Source of the DNA: Marinobacter sediminum
GTDB lineage: Bacteria > Pseudomonadota > Gammaproteobacteria > Pseudomonadales > Oleiphilaceae
Length of the DNA stretch: 64,000 bases
Reading direction: 5' to 3'
NCBI RefSeq assembly: GCF_016820575.1
Contig: NZ_JAEMQH010000001.1
Span: forward strand, 1,054,001 to 1,118,000
Shown: piece after piece, positions 8,818 to 19,800 of the stretch
Numbering within the stretch: position 1 is the first letter of the stretch
Layout of the letters: each line of letters opens with the position of its first letter
Translations under genes and position numbers: made by a program
Notes under the pieces: generated by a model
Seen by the model: only the letters and a program-made list of their open reading frames with translations
Database searches by the model: none
What the model was told of the DNA's origin: nothing

Positions 8818-10767
8818 ATGCTCCCCTTCCGGATTGTTGATCGAATCAAGTTCCTGGTCGAACGCCAGTTGGTGAAAGGGGCCGGTTTCCAGTTATTGGT
8901 GGTGGCTGCGTTCATCGCCCTGATCTCGCTGGTGGGCGGCCTCCTGGTAGTCCCGCTGGGTGAGTCATTCGACGACGCTGGTTCGGCGATCTGGTGGGCC
9001 TTTCTCAGACTGACCGATCCCGGTTACCTCGGGGATGATGTCGGCACCTGGCAGCGTATTGTCTCCACTCTGCTGACGGTCAGCGGTTACGTGGTGTTCA
9101 TGGGTACTCTGGTGGCCATCCTGACCCGCTGGTTGATCGCCAAAATGGCCGACCTGGAACGCGGGCTGACGCCGGTCACTCTGAAAAATCACATCGTCGT
9201 ACTAGGTTGGACCAGCCAGACACTGCCGTTGTTGTCGGAATTGCTGAGCTCGTCTGGCCGAATGCGGCGCTTTCTGGAAAAGCACGACACCCAGAAACTG
9301 AACCTGGTGGTGCTGTCCGAGGATGCCTCCGCCGAGCAGGTGCATGAGCTCCGGAGTGAACCGGGTATTCGGCGGCGCGCGCGCCAGATCATTTTGCGGT
9401 CGGGCTCTGCCATTCAGCCGGACGCCTTGCACCGGGTTGCCTGTCTTGATGCGGCGGCGGTGATCGTGCCCAGCGCCACCCAGGGCGTTGGTAGCTTGGT
9501 GACTTCCGATGTCGAAACCGTGAAGGCGCTGCTGTCCATTGCCGCCCAGGCTCGTCAGTACCAGTCCTCCCTGCCGTATGTGGTGGCCGAGATTCAGGAC
9601 GTGCGCAAACTGCCGGTTATCGAGAGAGCTTATCCCGGCGAGGTGGAAGTGGTCGCAGGGGATGCCTCGATCAGCTCGCTGATAGTTCAGAACATCATTC
9701 ATCCGGGGCTGTCCGAGGTTTACAACGAACTGCTGACCGGCTCCGAAGGCAACAGCATCTATGTTCGGGGGGGGGAGTCGATCGCAGGTTTGTCGCTGGC
9801 GGAGCTGGCGTCGGCGCGGCCGAACGTGATTGTATTGGGCTTGTTGCGCCCGGTTGGCAAGGGGTGGGATGTCCGGCTGGTGGCGCCGTCGGCTACTCGT
9901 ATTGAGGCAAGTGACCGGGTCATCATGATGGCCAGGGATTATTCCGAAACGGAACCAAATGCCAAGCGGCCGACTCTGCCGCCAGTTGACCGGCTGGAGC
10001 CAAAGGTGGCCGTCCGTAATGGTGCCGGCCTTGGGCAGCGGGTGCTCGTACTTGGTTGGAACCGGCGCGTGCCCAGCCTGGTCGAGGAGTTTGGAAGTTA
10101 CAGCAATCAGTCGTTTTCGCTGGACCTGGTATCGGTGGTGCCCGCCGCCGAACGGTCGCTGGCGATTTCCCGTTATGTGGGCGATCACCCAACGGTCCAC
10201 TGCCATCATGTTGAAGCGGACTATATGGTGGAGGGAGAGCTGCGGCGGCTTGATCCATCCTCATACGATTCGGTCGTCCTTTTGAGCAGTGACCGTCTGG
10301 CCTCGGGGGAGGAGGCTGATGCCCGGGCGATGGTCGGGTACCTGCAGCTTGAAGATATCCTGATGGAGAAAGAGCGCCGTCCTCACCTGATTCTTGAGCT
10401 CAGTGATCCGGATAACCGGCCGCTGCTGTATGAGCACCGCAGCGAGATGCTGATCAGCCCGATGATTCTCAGCCATATCCTGGCCCAGGTCGCCTTGCGC
10501 CGAGAACTAAGAGTGGTATTGGATGAATTGTTTACAGTAGGTGGTGCGGAAATCCAGTTCCGTGATCCGAGCGATTACCCGCTTCCCGGCAGCGTTGATT
10601 TCCATCTGCTGGAGCGCATTCTGGCCGACGAGGGCGAAATTGCACTGGGTGTGTTCCGGCAAAAGGCCAATGCTCAGGGGCGGCACCTGCATTTGAATCC
10701 GCCACGGAGGGAGTACCTGGACTTACAGCCAGGTGACCGTTTGGTGGTGTTGAGTTTGACGGGCTAA
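8818..10767 (+). CDS. CASTOR/POLLUX-like ion channel with RCK-type domains
   Basis: A 649-residue inner-membrane protein. Two or three membrane segments lie in the first 110 residues (LLVVAAFIALISLVGGLLVV and TLLTVSGYVVFMGTLVAILT), with an intervening loop that would form a pore helix. Two cytoplasmic nucleotide-binding (TrkA-N/RCK-like) modules follow: NHIVVLGWTSQTLPLLSELL near residue 125 and RVLVLGWNRRVPSLVEEF near 405. This is the arrangement of the CASTOR/POLLUX (DMI1) channel family, plant members of which are calcium- or potassium-permeable nuclear channels. The bacterial role is little known. It is followed by a perfect 12-bp-stem hairpin shared with the adhesin gene. Confidence 0.85.
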   Translation: MLPFRIVDRIKFLVERQLVKGAGFQLLVVAAFIALISLVGGLLVVPLGESFDDAGSAIWWAFLRLTDPGYLGDDVGTWQRIVSTLLTVSGYVVFMGTLVAILTRWLIAKMADLERGLTPVTLKNHIVVLGWTSQTLPLLSELLSSSGRMRRFLEKHDTQKLNLVVLSEDASAEQVHELRSEPGIRRRARQIILRSGSAIQPDALHRVACLDAAAVIVPSATQGVGSLVTSDVETVKALLSIAAQARQYQSSLPYVVAEIQDVRKLPVIERAYPGEVEVVAGDASISSLIVQNIIHPGLSEVYNELLTGSEGNSIYVRGGESIAGLSLAELASARPNVIVLGLLRPVGKGWDVRLVAPSATRIEASDRVIMMARDYSETEPNAKRPTLPPVDRLEPKVAVRNGAGLGQRVLVLGWNRRVPSLVEEFGSYSNQSFSLDLVSVVPAAERSLAISRYVGDHPTVHCHHVEADYMVEGELRRLDPSSYDSVVLLSSDRLASGEEADARAMVGYLQLEDILMEKERRPHLILELSDPDNRPLLYEHRSEMLISPMILSHILAQVALRRELRVVLDELFTVGGAEIQFRDPSDYPLPGSVDFHLLERILADEGEIALGVFRQKANAQGRHLHLNPPRREYLDLQPGDRLVVLSLTG

Positions 10768-10785
10768 AGGGTAGGGTAGAAGAGC

Positions 10786-10815
10786 GATACCCGGGGCATT
10801 GCTGCCCCGGGTATC
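10786..10815. terminator. Hairpin between convergent channel and adhesin genes
   Basis: GATACCCGGGGC and GCCCCGGGTATC form a perfect 12-bp stem with a six-base loop. It sits between two convergent stop codons. There is no long T-run, so it may act as a 3'-end block rather than a textbook intrinsic terminator. Confidence 0.7.
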
Positions 10816-10829
10816 GGTTCGTCTGATTC

Positions 10830-13800
10830 TTACTCGATCTTGATGTGTCCGCTGTCCATCAGATTTTTGATGAACTCGTCCGACGTCTGGTCGCCCATGG
10901 AAACCTTATCCAGGGTTATCGACTGTTGGGCGTTGTAGCTATCTTCACCTTTCGTGCCAGATAGCTCCCCGTCCTTGTTCAGATAAAGAACCGTGTCGTT
11001 GCCCTCCTTTTCGGCCACCAGGTAGCTGCTGAGATCGCTGGTGGAAGCATCTTGCAGTAGATCACTCAGGTCCAGTTGGTCGCCTTCGCTAACCTCGAAG
11101 TCTTTAACAACGTCTTCGGCTAGGCCGTTATCGTTGGTGTACTGGTCGCCGAGTTCCCATGCGAAGACATCAGCTCCATGGCCGCCTTTGAGTTCATCGT
11201 TGCCTATCCCTCCAACGAGAACATCATTGCCGGATCCGCCTTCGAGCTTATCGTGACCCCAGGACCCGATCAGGTAGTCGTTACCGTCTTCGCCATAAAT
11301 CTCGTCGTTGCCGGTTCCGCCATTTAGGAGGTCATTACCGGATCCGCCTTCAAGCTTATCTTTGCCACCAGCGCCGACGAGGAAGTCATTACCACTCTCT
11401 CCTTTGAGCTGGTTATCACCGGAGCCTCCTACAAGGAAGTCATTACCCGACGTACCGTCGAGGTCCTGTCCTTCTTCAGTGACTTGTTGGCTATTATCGT
11501 ATTGGTCAGCAAAGGGTTGATCACCGGACTGCTCCACATTAACTGTGAAGGTTTCGGAAACCGACTGACGTTCACCCGTAGCCATTTCAGTTGAGGTTGC
11601 AGTCACGGTCAGGTCGATATCACCACTAAACCCTGCCTGTGGAAGCAGTTGAAGGTTATTCAACTCTGCCGCTGAAAGTACCCAGTCGCCGCTGGAGTTT
11701 TTATTGCCCGCGTTCAACGCTGCGCCTTCGGGCACATTCGAAATCACGATTTCAAGCCTTTCGGATCCATCCTGATCCGTCAGTGCTGCGTTGATATCCA
11801 GAGCTATCGGCGTGCCATAGCTTCCGTCTAGGTCTGTCGCTTCAACAGTCGGTGCGCTTAGCGTAAGCGACGAATCCTTGTACGGATCTCCGCCATTGAG
11901 AACGAGCCACTGGAACTGGTAAGTGCCAGTTTCAGCTGCGCTATAGCTAAACGTTCCGTCTGAAATCTGAGCTGGGAACTTCTGCTCCGATGAGTCTACG
12001 AGGATTGACTCTTTTTGACCGTCCGGTTTGGTCACAACCAAGACGACCAAGTCATTGAACCCTCTTTCGACCTCGCTCTTCAGTTCCTCCCCATTGATGA
12101 AGGTGTAATCCCAAGAGATATCCATTCCTTCAGTGAGAGTCTGGGTAGAGGACGAAATCTTGCCGTCAATCACACGGACGTTACCTTCGTCGAAGGGCTC
12201 TTGTCCGCCGTTTCCGTCATCAACCATTACATCTGGATCAAATTGATTCAGGTAACCCGACTCAACACCCAGCTCCTGTTCAAGATCTGCTCGAGATGTG
12301 CCACTGCCGAGGTCAAAGGCGGTAGGATCAACCGGGAGGTCTTTACTACCCGTGGAGATCACAGTAGCACCTGACTGAACTGCAGTTATGTCGGACACAG
12401 AAAGCTCTGGTGCATTGGCGACCGGACGTACGTTCACGGTAACGGTCGCAGTGTCGGTGCCGCCTTGTCCGTCACTGACGGTGTAGCTAAATGAAGCCTC
12501 GCCACTGAAGTACGGGGCGGGCGTGAACACAACGTTTCCAGAGTTATCCAATGTAACGGTGCCGTTGGAGGCATTCTGGACGCCTTGAATCACCAGGTCA
12601 TCGCCATCGGGATCTGAATCGTTTTTCAGCAATGTTTCGCTGTTAATAACGAGTGCCTGGTTTTCGTCAACTGTAAGCGTGTCGTTCGTAACCAAATAGG
12701 AGGCCTGTTGCGAACCAAAGATCTCCCATTCACCATTTTTCGGGCGAAGAGATACTTCGAGGCGGGCGGCCCCACCTTGGTCCCAATAGATGATCTCTAC
12801 AGAGTGTGGCCCGTCACCAGTAAGCTCAAATTCCTTGCCTTCTTGAGTGTTCGTGCTCTGCTTGTTTTTGAACTCAGCAACCACTTCACCGTTCACGCGG
12901 ATGCTATAGCCATCGTCCGCGGTCACTTTGAACTGGTAGGTTCCAGGAGCAAGATCCAGTTCCCCGGTCATTCGAATGATGGCGTCAGAACTGTTCTCGG
13001 GGTCGTTGGACAGTGAGTCCGAGTCATTGCCAAGGAATTCTTGGAGTTTTTCGTTGCCACCTAAATCGTTCGTGATGGTCCCATAATCAATTTGGGAGCC
13101 AATGAAGGTTGCGTCTGCAGTATTTGAAGCAATAAAGGCTTCAACTATGGAGAGGTTTTCTAAGTTCTGGCCGTCTTGGTCCGAACCTTGGTTGTAGGCA
13201 AAGTATTCGCCAAACAGGCCGGAAATAGTGTTAACGGTGTATGTGTCATCTGTTGCTTCTGGTGCGTCGTTCACCGCATTAACGGTGATTGCCACCGTCG
13301 CGGTGTCTTCGCCGCCGTTACCGTCACTGACGGTGTAGCTGATGCTGTCGTCACCCGAATAGTTTTCGTTCGGGGTGTAGTTGAGCGTGCCGTCGTCGTT
13401 GATGGTGACGGTGCCATTGGTGGCACTGGCGGCGGTGACGGTCAGGGTATCGCCGTCCACGTCGGTGTCATTGCCCAGCACGTTGATGTTGGTCAACGCG
13501 GTGTCTTCGTCGGTCGTGAACACACCATCGTCGTTCGCCACCGGTGCGTCGTTCACCGCATTAACGGTGATCGCCACGGTGGCGGTGTCTTCGCCGCCGT
13601 TACCGTCATTGACGGTGTAGGTGATGCTGTCATCACCGTTGAAGTTGGCGTTCGGCGTGTAGTTGAGGGTGCCATCGGCGTTGATGGTGACGGTGCCATT
13701 GGTGGCGCTGGCGGCGGTGACGGTCAGGGTATCGCCGTCCACGTCGGTGTCATTGCCCAGCACGTTGATGTTGGTCAACGCGGTGTCTTCGTCGGTGGTG

Positions 13801-16800
13801 AACACACCATCGTCGGTCGCCACCGGCGCGTCGTTCACCGCACTAACGGTGACCACCACGGTGGCGGTGTCTTCGCCGCCGTTACCGTCACTGACAGTGT
13901 AAGTGATGCTGTCGTCACCGTTGAAGTTGGCGCTCGGCTCATAGTTGAGCGTGCCGTCGTCGTTGATGGTGACCGTGCCGTTAGCCGCACTGGCAGAGGT
14001 AACGGTCAGGGTGTTGCCGTCGACGTCGGTGTCGTTACCGAGCACATTGATGTTGGTCAACGCGGTGTCTTCATCGGTGGTGAACACGCCGTCGTCGTTC
14101 GCCACCGGCGCGTCGTTCACGGCATTAACGGTGACCGCCACAGTGGCGGTATCGGTGCCGCCGTTACCGTCATTGACGGTGTAGGTGATGCTGTCCTTGC
14201 CGGCAAAGTTCTCGTTCGGCGTGTAATTCAGAGTGCCGTCATCGTTGATGGTGACCGTGCCGTTGGCAGCGGTCGCCGCGGTGACAGTCAGGTCATCGCC
14301 GTCCACGTCGGTGTCATTGCCCAGGACGTTGAGGTTGGTCAACGCGGTGTCTTCGTCGGTGCTGAACACACCATCGTCGTTCGCCACCGGCGCATCGTTC
14401 ACCGCATTGACGGTGACCGCCACAGTTGCGGTATCGGTGCCACCGTTACCGTCACTGACGGTGTAGGTGATGCTGTCGTCACCGTTGAAGTTGGTGTTCG
14501 GCGTGTAATTCAGGGTGCCATCGTCGTTGATGGTGACCGTGCCGTTGGCCGCACTGGCGGCGGTTACGGACAGGGTGTCGCCATCGACGTCGGTGTCGTT
14601 ACCGAGCACATTGATGTTGGCCAACGCGGTGTCTTCGTCGGTGGTGAATACACCGTCGTCGTTAGCCACCGGCGCGTCGTTCACGGCATTGACGGTGATC
14701 GCCACCGTCGCGGTGTCTTCGCCGCCGTTACCGTCACTGACGGTGTAAGTGATGCTGTCGTCACCCGAATAGTTCTCGTTCGGAGTGTAGTTGAGCGTGC
14801 CATCGTCGTTGATGGTGACCGTGCCGTTGGCCGCACTGGCGGCGGTGACGGTTAGATCATCGCCATCGACGTCGGTGTCGTTACCGAGCACATTGAGGTT
14901 GGCCAACGCGGTGTCTTCATCGGTGGTGAACACGCCGTCGTCGTTCGCCACCGGCGCGTCGTTCACGGCATTAACGGTGACCGCCACAGTTGCGGTATCG
15001 GTGCCGCCGTTACCGTCATTGACGGTGTAGGTGATGCTGTCCTTGCCGGCAAAGTTCTCGTTCGGCGTGTAATTCAGAGTGCCATCGTCGTTGATGGTGA
15101 CCGTGCCGTTGGCCGCAGTCGCCGCAGTGACGGTCAGATCATCGCCATCGACGTCGGTGTCGTTACCCAGCACGTTGATGTTGGTCAACGCGGTGTCTTC
15201 GTCGGTGCTGAACACGCCGTCGTCGTTCGCCACCGGTGCGTCGTTCACCGAATTAACGGTGACCGCCACGGTGGCGGTGTCTTCGCCGCCGTTACCGTCA
15301 TTGACGGTGTAGGTGATGCTGTCCTTGCCGGCAAAGTTCTCGTTCGGCGTGTAATTCAGAGTGCCGTCATCGTTGATGGTGACCGTGCCGTTGGCAGCGG
15401 TCGCCGCAGTGACGGTCAGATCATCGCCGTCCACGTCGGTGTCATTGCCCAGGACGTTGAGGTTGGTCAACGCGGTGTCTTCGTCGGTGCTGAACACACC
15501 ATCGTCGTTCGCCACCGGCGCATCGTTCACCGCATTGACGGTGACCGCCACCGTTGCGGTATCGGTGCCACCGTTACCGTCACTGACGGTGTAGGTGATG
15601 CTGTCGTCACCGTTGAAGTTGGTGTTCGGCGTGTAATTCAGGGTGCCATCGTCGTTGATGGTGACCGTGCCGTTGGCCGCACTGGCGGCGGTGACGGTTA
15701 GATCATCGCCATCGACGTCGGTGTCGTTACCGAGCACATTGATGTTGGCCAACGCGGTGTCTTCGTCGGTGCTGAACACACCATCTTCGTTCGCCACCGG
15801 CGCATCGTTCACCGCATTGACGGTGACCGCCACAGTTGCGGTATCGGTGCCACCGTTACCGTCACTGACGGTGTAGGTGATGCTGTCGTCACCGTTGAAG
15901 TTGGTGTTCGGCGTGTAATTCAGGGTGCCATCGTCGTTGATGGTGACCGTGCCGTTGGCCGCACTGGCGGCGGTTACGGACAGGGTGTCGCCATCGACGT
16001 CGGTGTCGTTACCGAGCACATTGATGTTGCTCAGCACCGTGTCTTCGTCGGTGGTCAGTACACGATCGTTGTTTGCGATCGGTGCGTCGTTCGAGCCGGT
16101 AATGGTGATGGTCTGGGTTTTAGTCGTGCCGTCATCACTGGTGAAGGTGATGGTGTCGGTCATCGTCTCACCAGCTTTCAGTGCTTGCACCGCTGCGTCG
16201 CTGTTATCCAGCTCGTAGATCCAGTTGCCGATGTTGTTTACGGTCACGGTGCCGAACTTGGCAGTGCTGCTCGTTAGAGTTCCTTGGTCGGCACCTGCTT
16301 CGAGTACGGTCACGGTGCCGTTCGCGGTGTTGTTAGCCGCGTCATCTTCGGTCACTGTGGTGTCAGTGGCCGTCACGACGATCGCTGCTGAGTCGTCGGC
16401 GCCGTTGATGAGGATGTCCTGAGTGACGGTGGTGCCGTCGTTACTGGTGAAGGTGATGGTGTCAGTCAGAGTGTCACCGGCGGCCAGGGCTTGGACCGCG
16501 TCAAGACCGTTATCCAGCGTGTAGGTCCAGTTGCCGTCGTTGTCCACGGTCACAGTACCGAACTCAGCGGTGCTGCTCGCCAGGGTGTTTTGGCCGGCAT
16601 CGGCGTCGGTCACGTTGACGGTACCGGTGGCGGTGTTGTTGGCCGCGTCGTCTTCGGTCACCGCAGGTGCGATATCCGCTGGCGTTACGGTAATGGCCGC
16701 AACGTCGTTGGCACCGTTGATGACGATGTCCTGAGTGACGGTGGTCCCGTCGTCACTGGTGAAGGTGATGGTGTCGGTCAGAGTGTCACCGGCGGCCAGG

Positions 16801-19800
16801 GCTTGGACCGCGTCCAGACCATTGTCCAGCGTGTAGGTCCAGGTGCCGCGGTCGTCCACGGTCACGGTGCCGAACTCGGCGGAGCTGCTGGCCAGGGTGC
16901 TTTGGCCGGCATCAGCATCGGTCACGTTGACGGTACCGGTGGCGGTGTTGTTGGCCGCGTCGTCTTCGGTCACCGCCGGGGCAATGTCCGCTGGCGTTAC
17001 GGTAATGGCCGCAGCGTCATTGGCGCCGTTGATAACGACGTCCTGGGTGACGGTGGTCCCGTCGTCACTGGTGAAGGTGATGGTGTCGGTCAGAGTGTCA
17101 CCGGCGGCCAGGGCTTGGACCGCGTCCAGACCATTGTCCAGCGTGTAGGTCCAGGTGCCGCGGTCGTCCACGGTCACGGTGCCGAACTCGGCGGAGCTGC
17201 TGGCCAGGGTGCTTTGGCCGGCATCAGCATCGGTCACGTTGACGGTACCGGTGGCGGTGTTGTTGGCCGCGTCGTCTTCGGTCACCGCCGGGGCAATGTC
17301 AGCCGGCGTTACGGTAATGGCCGCAGCGTCATTGGCGCCGTTGATAACGACGTCCTGGGTGACGGTGGTGCCGTCCGCACTGGTGAAGGTGATGGTGTCG
17401 GTCATGGTCTGGCCTGAAGCCAGTGCCTGCACCGCGTCAAGACCATTGTCCAGGGTGTAGGTCCAGTTGCCGTTGTCATCGACGGTCACGGTGCCGAACT
17501 CGGCGGTGCTGCTGGCCAGGGTGCTCTGGCCGGCATCGGCGTCGGTCACGTTGACGGTGCCGGTGGCGGTGTTGTTGGCGGCATCGTCTTCGGTTACCGC
17601 AGGCTCAAGCTCTGAGGGTGTCACGGTAATGGCCGCGGCGTCATTGGCGCCGTTGATGACCACGTCCTGAGTGACGGTGGTGCCGTCGTTACTGGTGAAG
17701 GTGATGGTGTCAGTCAGGGTCTGACCGGCAGCCAGCGCCTGCACCGCCTCGAGACCATTGTCCAGGGTGTAGGTCCAATTGCCGTTGTCGTCCACGGTCA
17801 CCGTGCCGTAATCGGCGGTGCTGCTGGCCAGGGTGGCTTGGCCAGTATCTGCGTCGGTTACGTTGACGGTGCCGGTGGCGGTGTTGTTGGCGGCATCGTC
17901 TTCGGTCACTGCCGGGGCAATGTCTGCGGGCGTCACGGTGATGGCCGCAGCGTCGTTGGCACCGTTGATGACGATGTCCTGAGTGACGGTGGTGCCGTCG
18001 CTACTGGTGAAGGTGATGGTGTCGGTCAGCGTCTGGCCTTCAGCCAGCGCCTGCACCGCATCGAGGCTGTTGTCCAGCGTGTAGGTCCAGGTGCCGTTGT
18101 CATCAACGGTCACAGTGCCGTAATCGGCGGTGCTGCTGGCCAGGGTGCTCTGGCCGGCATCGGCATCGGTTACGTTCACGGTGCCGGTGACGGTGTTGTT
18201 GGCGGCATCGTCTTCGGTCACTGCCGGGGCAATGTCTGCGGGCGTCACGGTGATGGCCGCAGCGTCGTTGGCACCGTTGATGACGATGTCCTGAGTGACG
18301 GTGGTGCCGTCGCTACTGGTGAAGGTGATGGTGTCGGTCAGCGTCTGGCCTTCAGCCAGCGCCTGCACCGCATCGAGGCTGTTGTCCAGCGTGTAGGTCC
18401 AGTTGCCGCGGTCGTCCACGGTCACGGTGCCGAACTCGGCAGTGCTGCTGGCCAGGGTGCTCTGGCCGGCATCGGTATCGGTCACGTTCACGGTACCGGT
18501 GGCGGTGTTATTGGCCGCATCGTCTTCGGTTACCGCCGGGGCAATGTCAGCCGGCGTCACGGTAATGGCCGCAGCGTCGTTGGCACCGTTGATAACGACG
18601 TCCTGGGTGACGGTGGTGCCGTCGTCACTGGTGAAGGTGATGGTGTCGGTCATGGTCTGGCCTGAAGCCAGTGCCTGCACCGCGTCAAGACCATTGTCCA
18701 GGGTGTAGGTCCAGTTGCCGTTGTCATCGACGGTCACGGTGCCGAACTCGGCGGTGCTGCTGGCCAGGGTGCTCTGGCCGGCATCAGCATCGGTCACGTT
18801 GACGGTACCGGTCACGACGTTGTTAGCGGCATCGTCTTCAGTTACCGCCGGGGCGATGTCAGCCGGCGTTACGGTGATGGCCGCAACGTCATTGGCGCCG
18901 TTGATAACGACGTCCTGAGTGACGGTGGTGCCGTCCTCACTGGTGAAGGTGATGGTGTCGGTCAGGGTCTGGCCGGCAGCCAGCGCTTGTACCGCCTCGA
19001 GGCTGTTGTCCAGCGTGTAGGTCCAGGTGCCGTTTTCATTGACGGTCACGGTGCCGAACTCAGCGGTGCTGCTCGCCAGGGTGCTCTGGCCGGCATCGGC
19101 GTCGCTCACGTTCACGGTACCGGTGGCGGTGTTATTGGCCGCATCGTCTTCGGTCACCGCCGGTGCGATGTCGGCGGGCGTCACGGTGATGGCCGCAACG
19201 TCGTTGGCACCGTTGATGACGATGTCCTGAGTGACGGTGGTGCCGTCCTCACTGGTGAAGGTGATGGTGTCGGTGAGGGTCTGGCCTTCAGCCAGCGCCT
19301 GAACCGCCTCCAGACCATTGTCCAGCGTGTAGGTCCAGTTGCCGCGGTCGTCCACGGTCACGGTGCCGAACTCGGCGGTGCTGTTCGCCAGGGTGCTCTG
19401 GCCGGCATCGGTATCGGTCACGTTCACGGTACCGGTGGCGGTGTTATTGGCCGCATCGTCTTCGGTTACCGCCGGGGCAATGTCAGCCGGCGTCACGGTG
19501 ATGGCCGCAACGTCGTTCGCGCCGTCGATGGTGATGGTAACCGGAACCGTGGTTACGCCATCGGCGTTGGTGACGGTGAAGGTCTCGGTCAGGGTCTGGC
19601 CTGCGGCCAGGCCCTGAATCACGGGTTGGCTGTTATCGGCGCTGTAAGTCCAGGCGCCGTTTTCGCCAACCACCAGATTGCCATAAACACCGTTAAGCGT
19701 TTCAGCGGCGAACAGGTTTTCACCGGCGTCACCACCGATGGCATTGAGTTCACCACTGGCGACCAGGGTATCGGCTGCGTCTTCCGTGATGAGGCCAGTG

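Noticed and set aside
10786-10815. Strong hairpin considered as a mobile-element end
   Set aside because: No duplicated target, transposase or second copy is present. Its position between convergent stops fits a termination structure.
13176-14855. A 559-codon rightward open frame and many 67-100-codon frames opposite the adhesin
   Set aside because: They recur at exactly 282 or 312 bp, mirroring the repeats of the adhesin gene. They are periodic shadows, not genes.
13272-19523. Regular direct repeats that might suggest CRISPR or satellite DNA
   Set aside because: The periods (282 and 312 bp) are multiples of three inside one open frame and encode known VCBS and cadherin-like folds.
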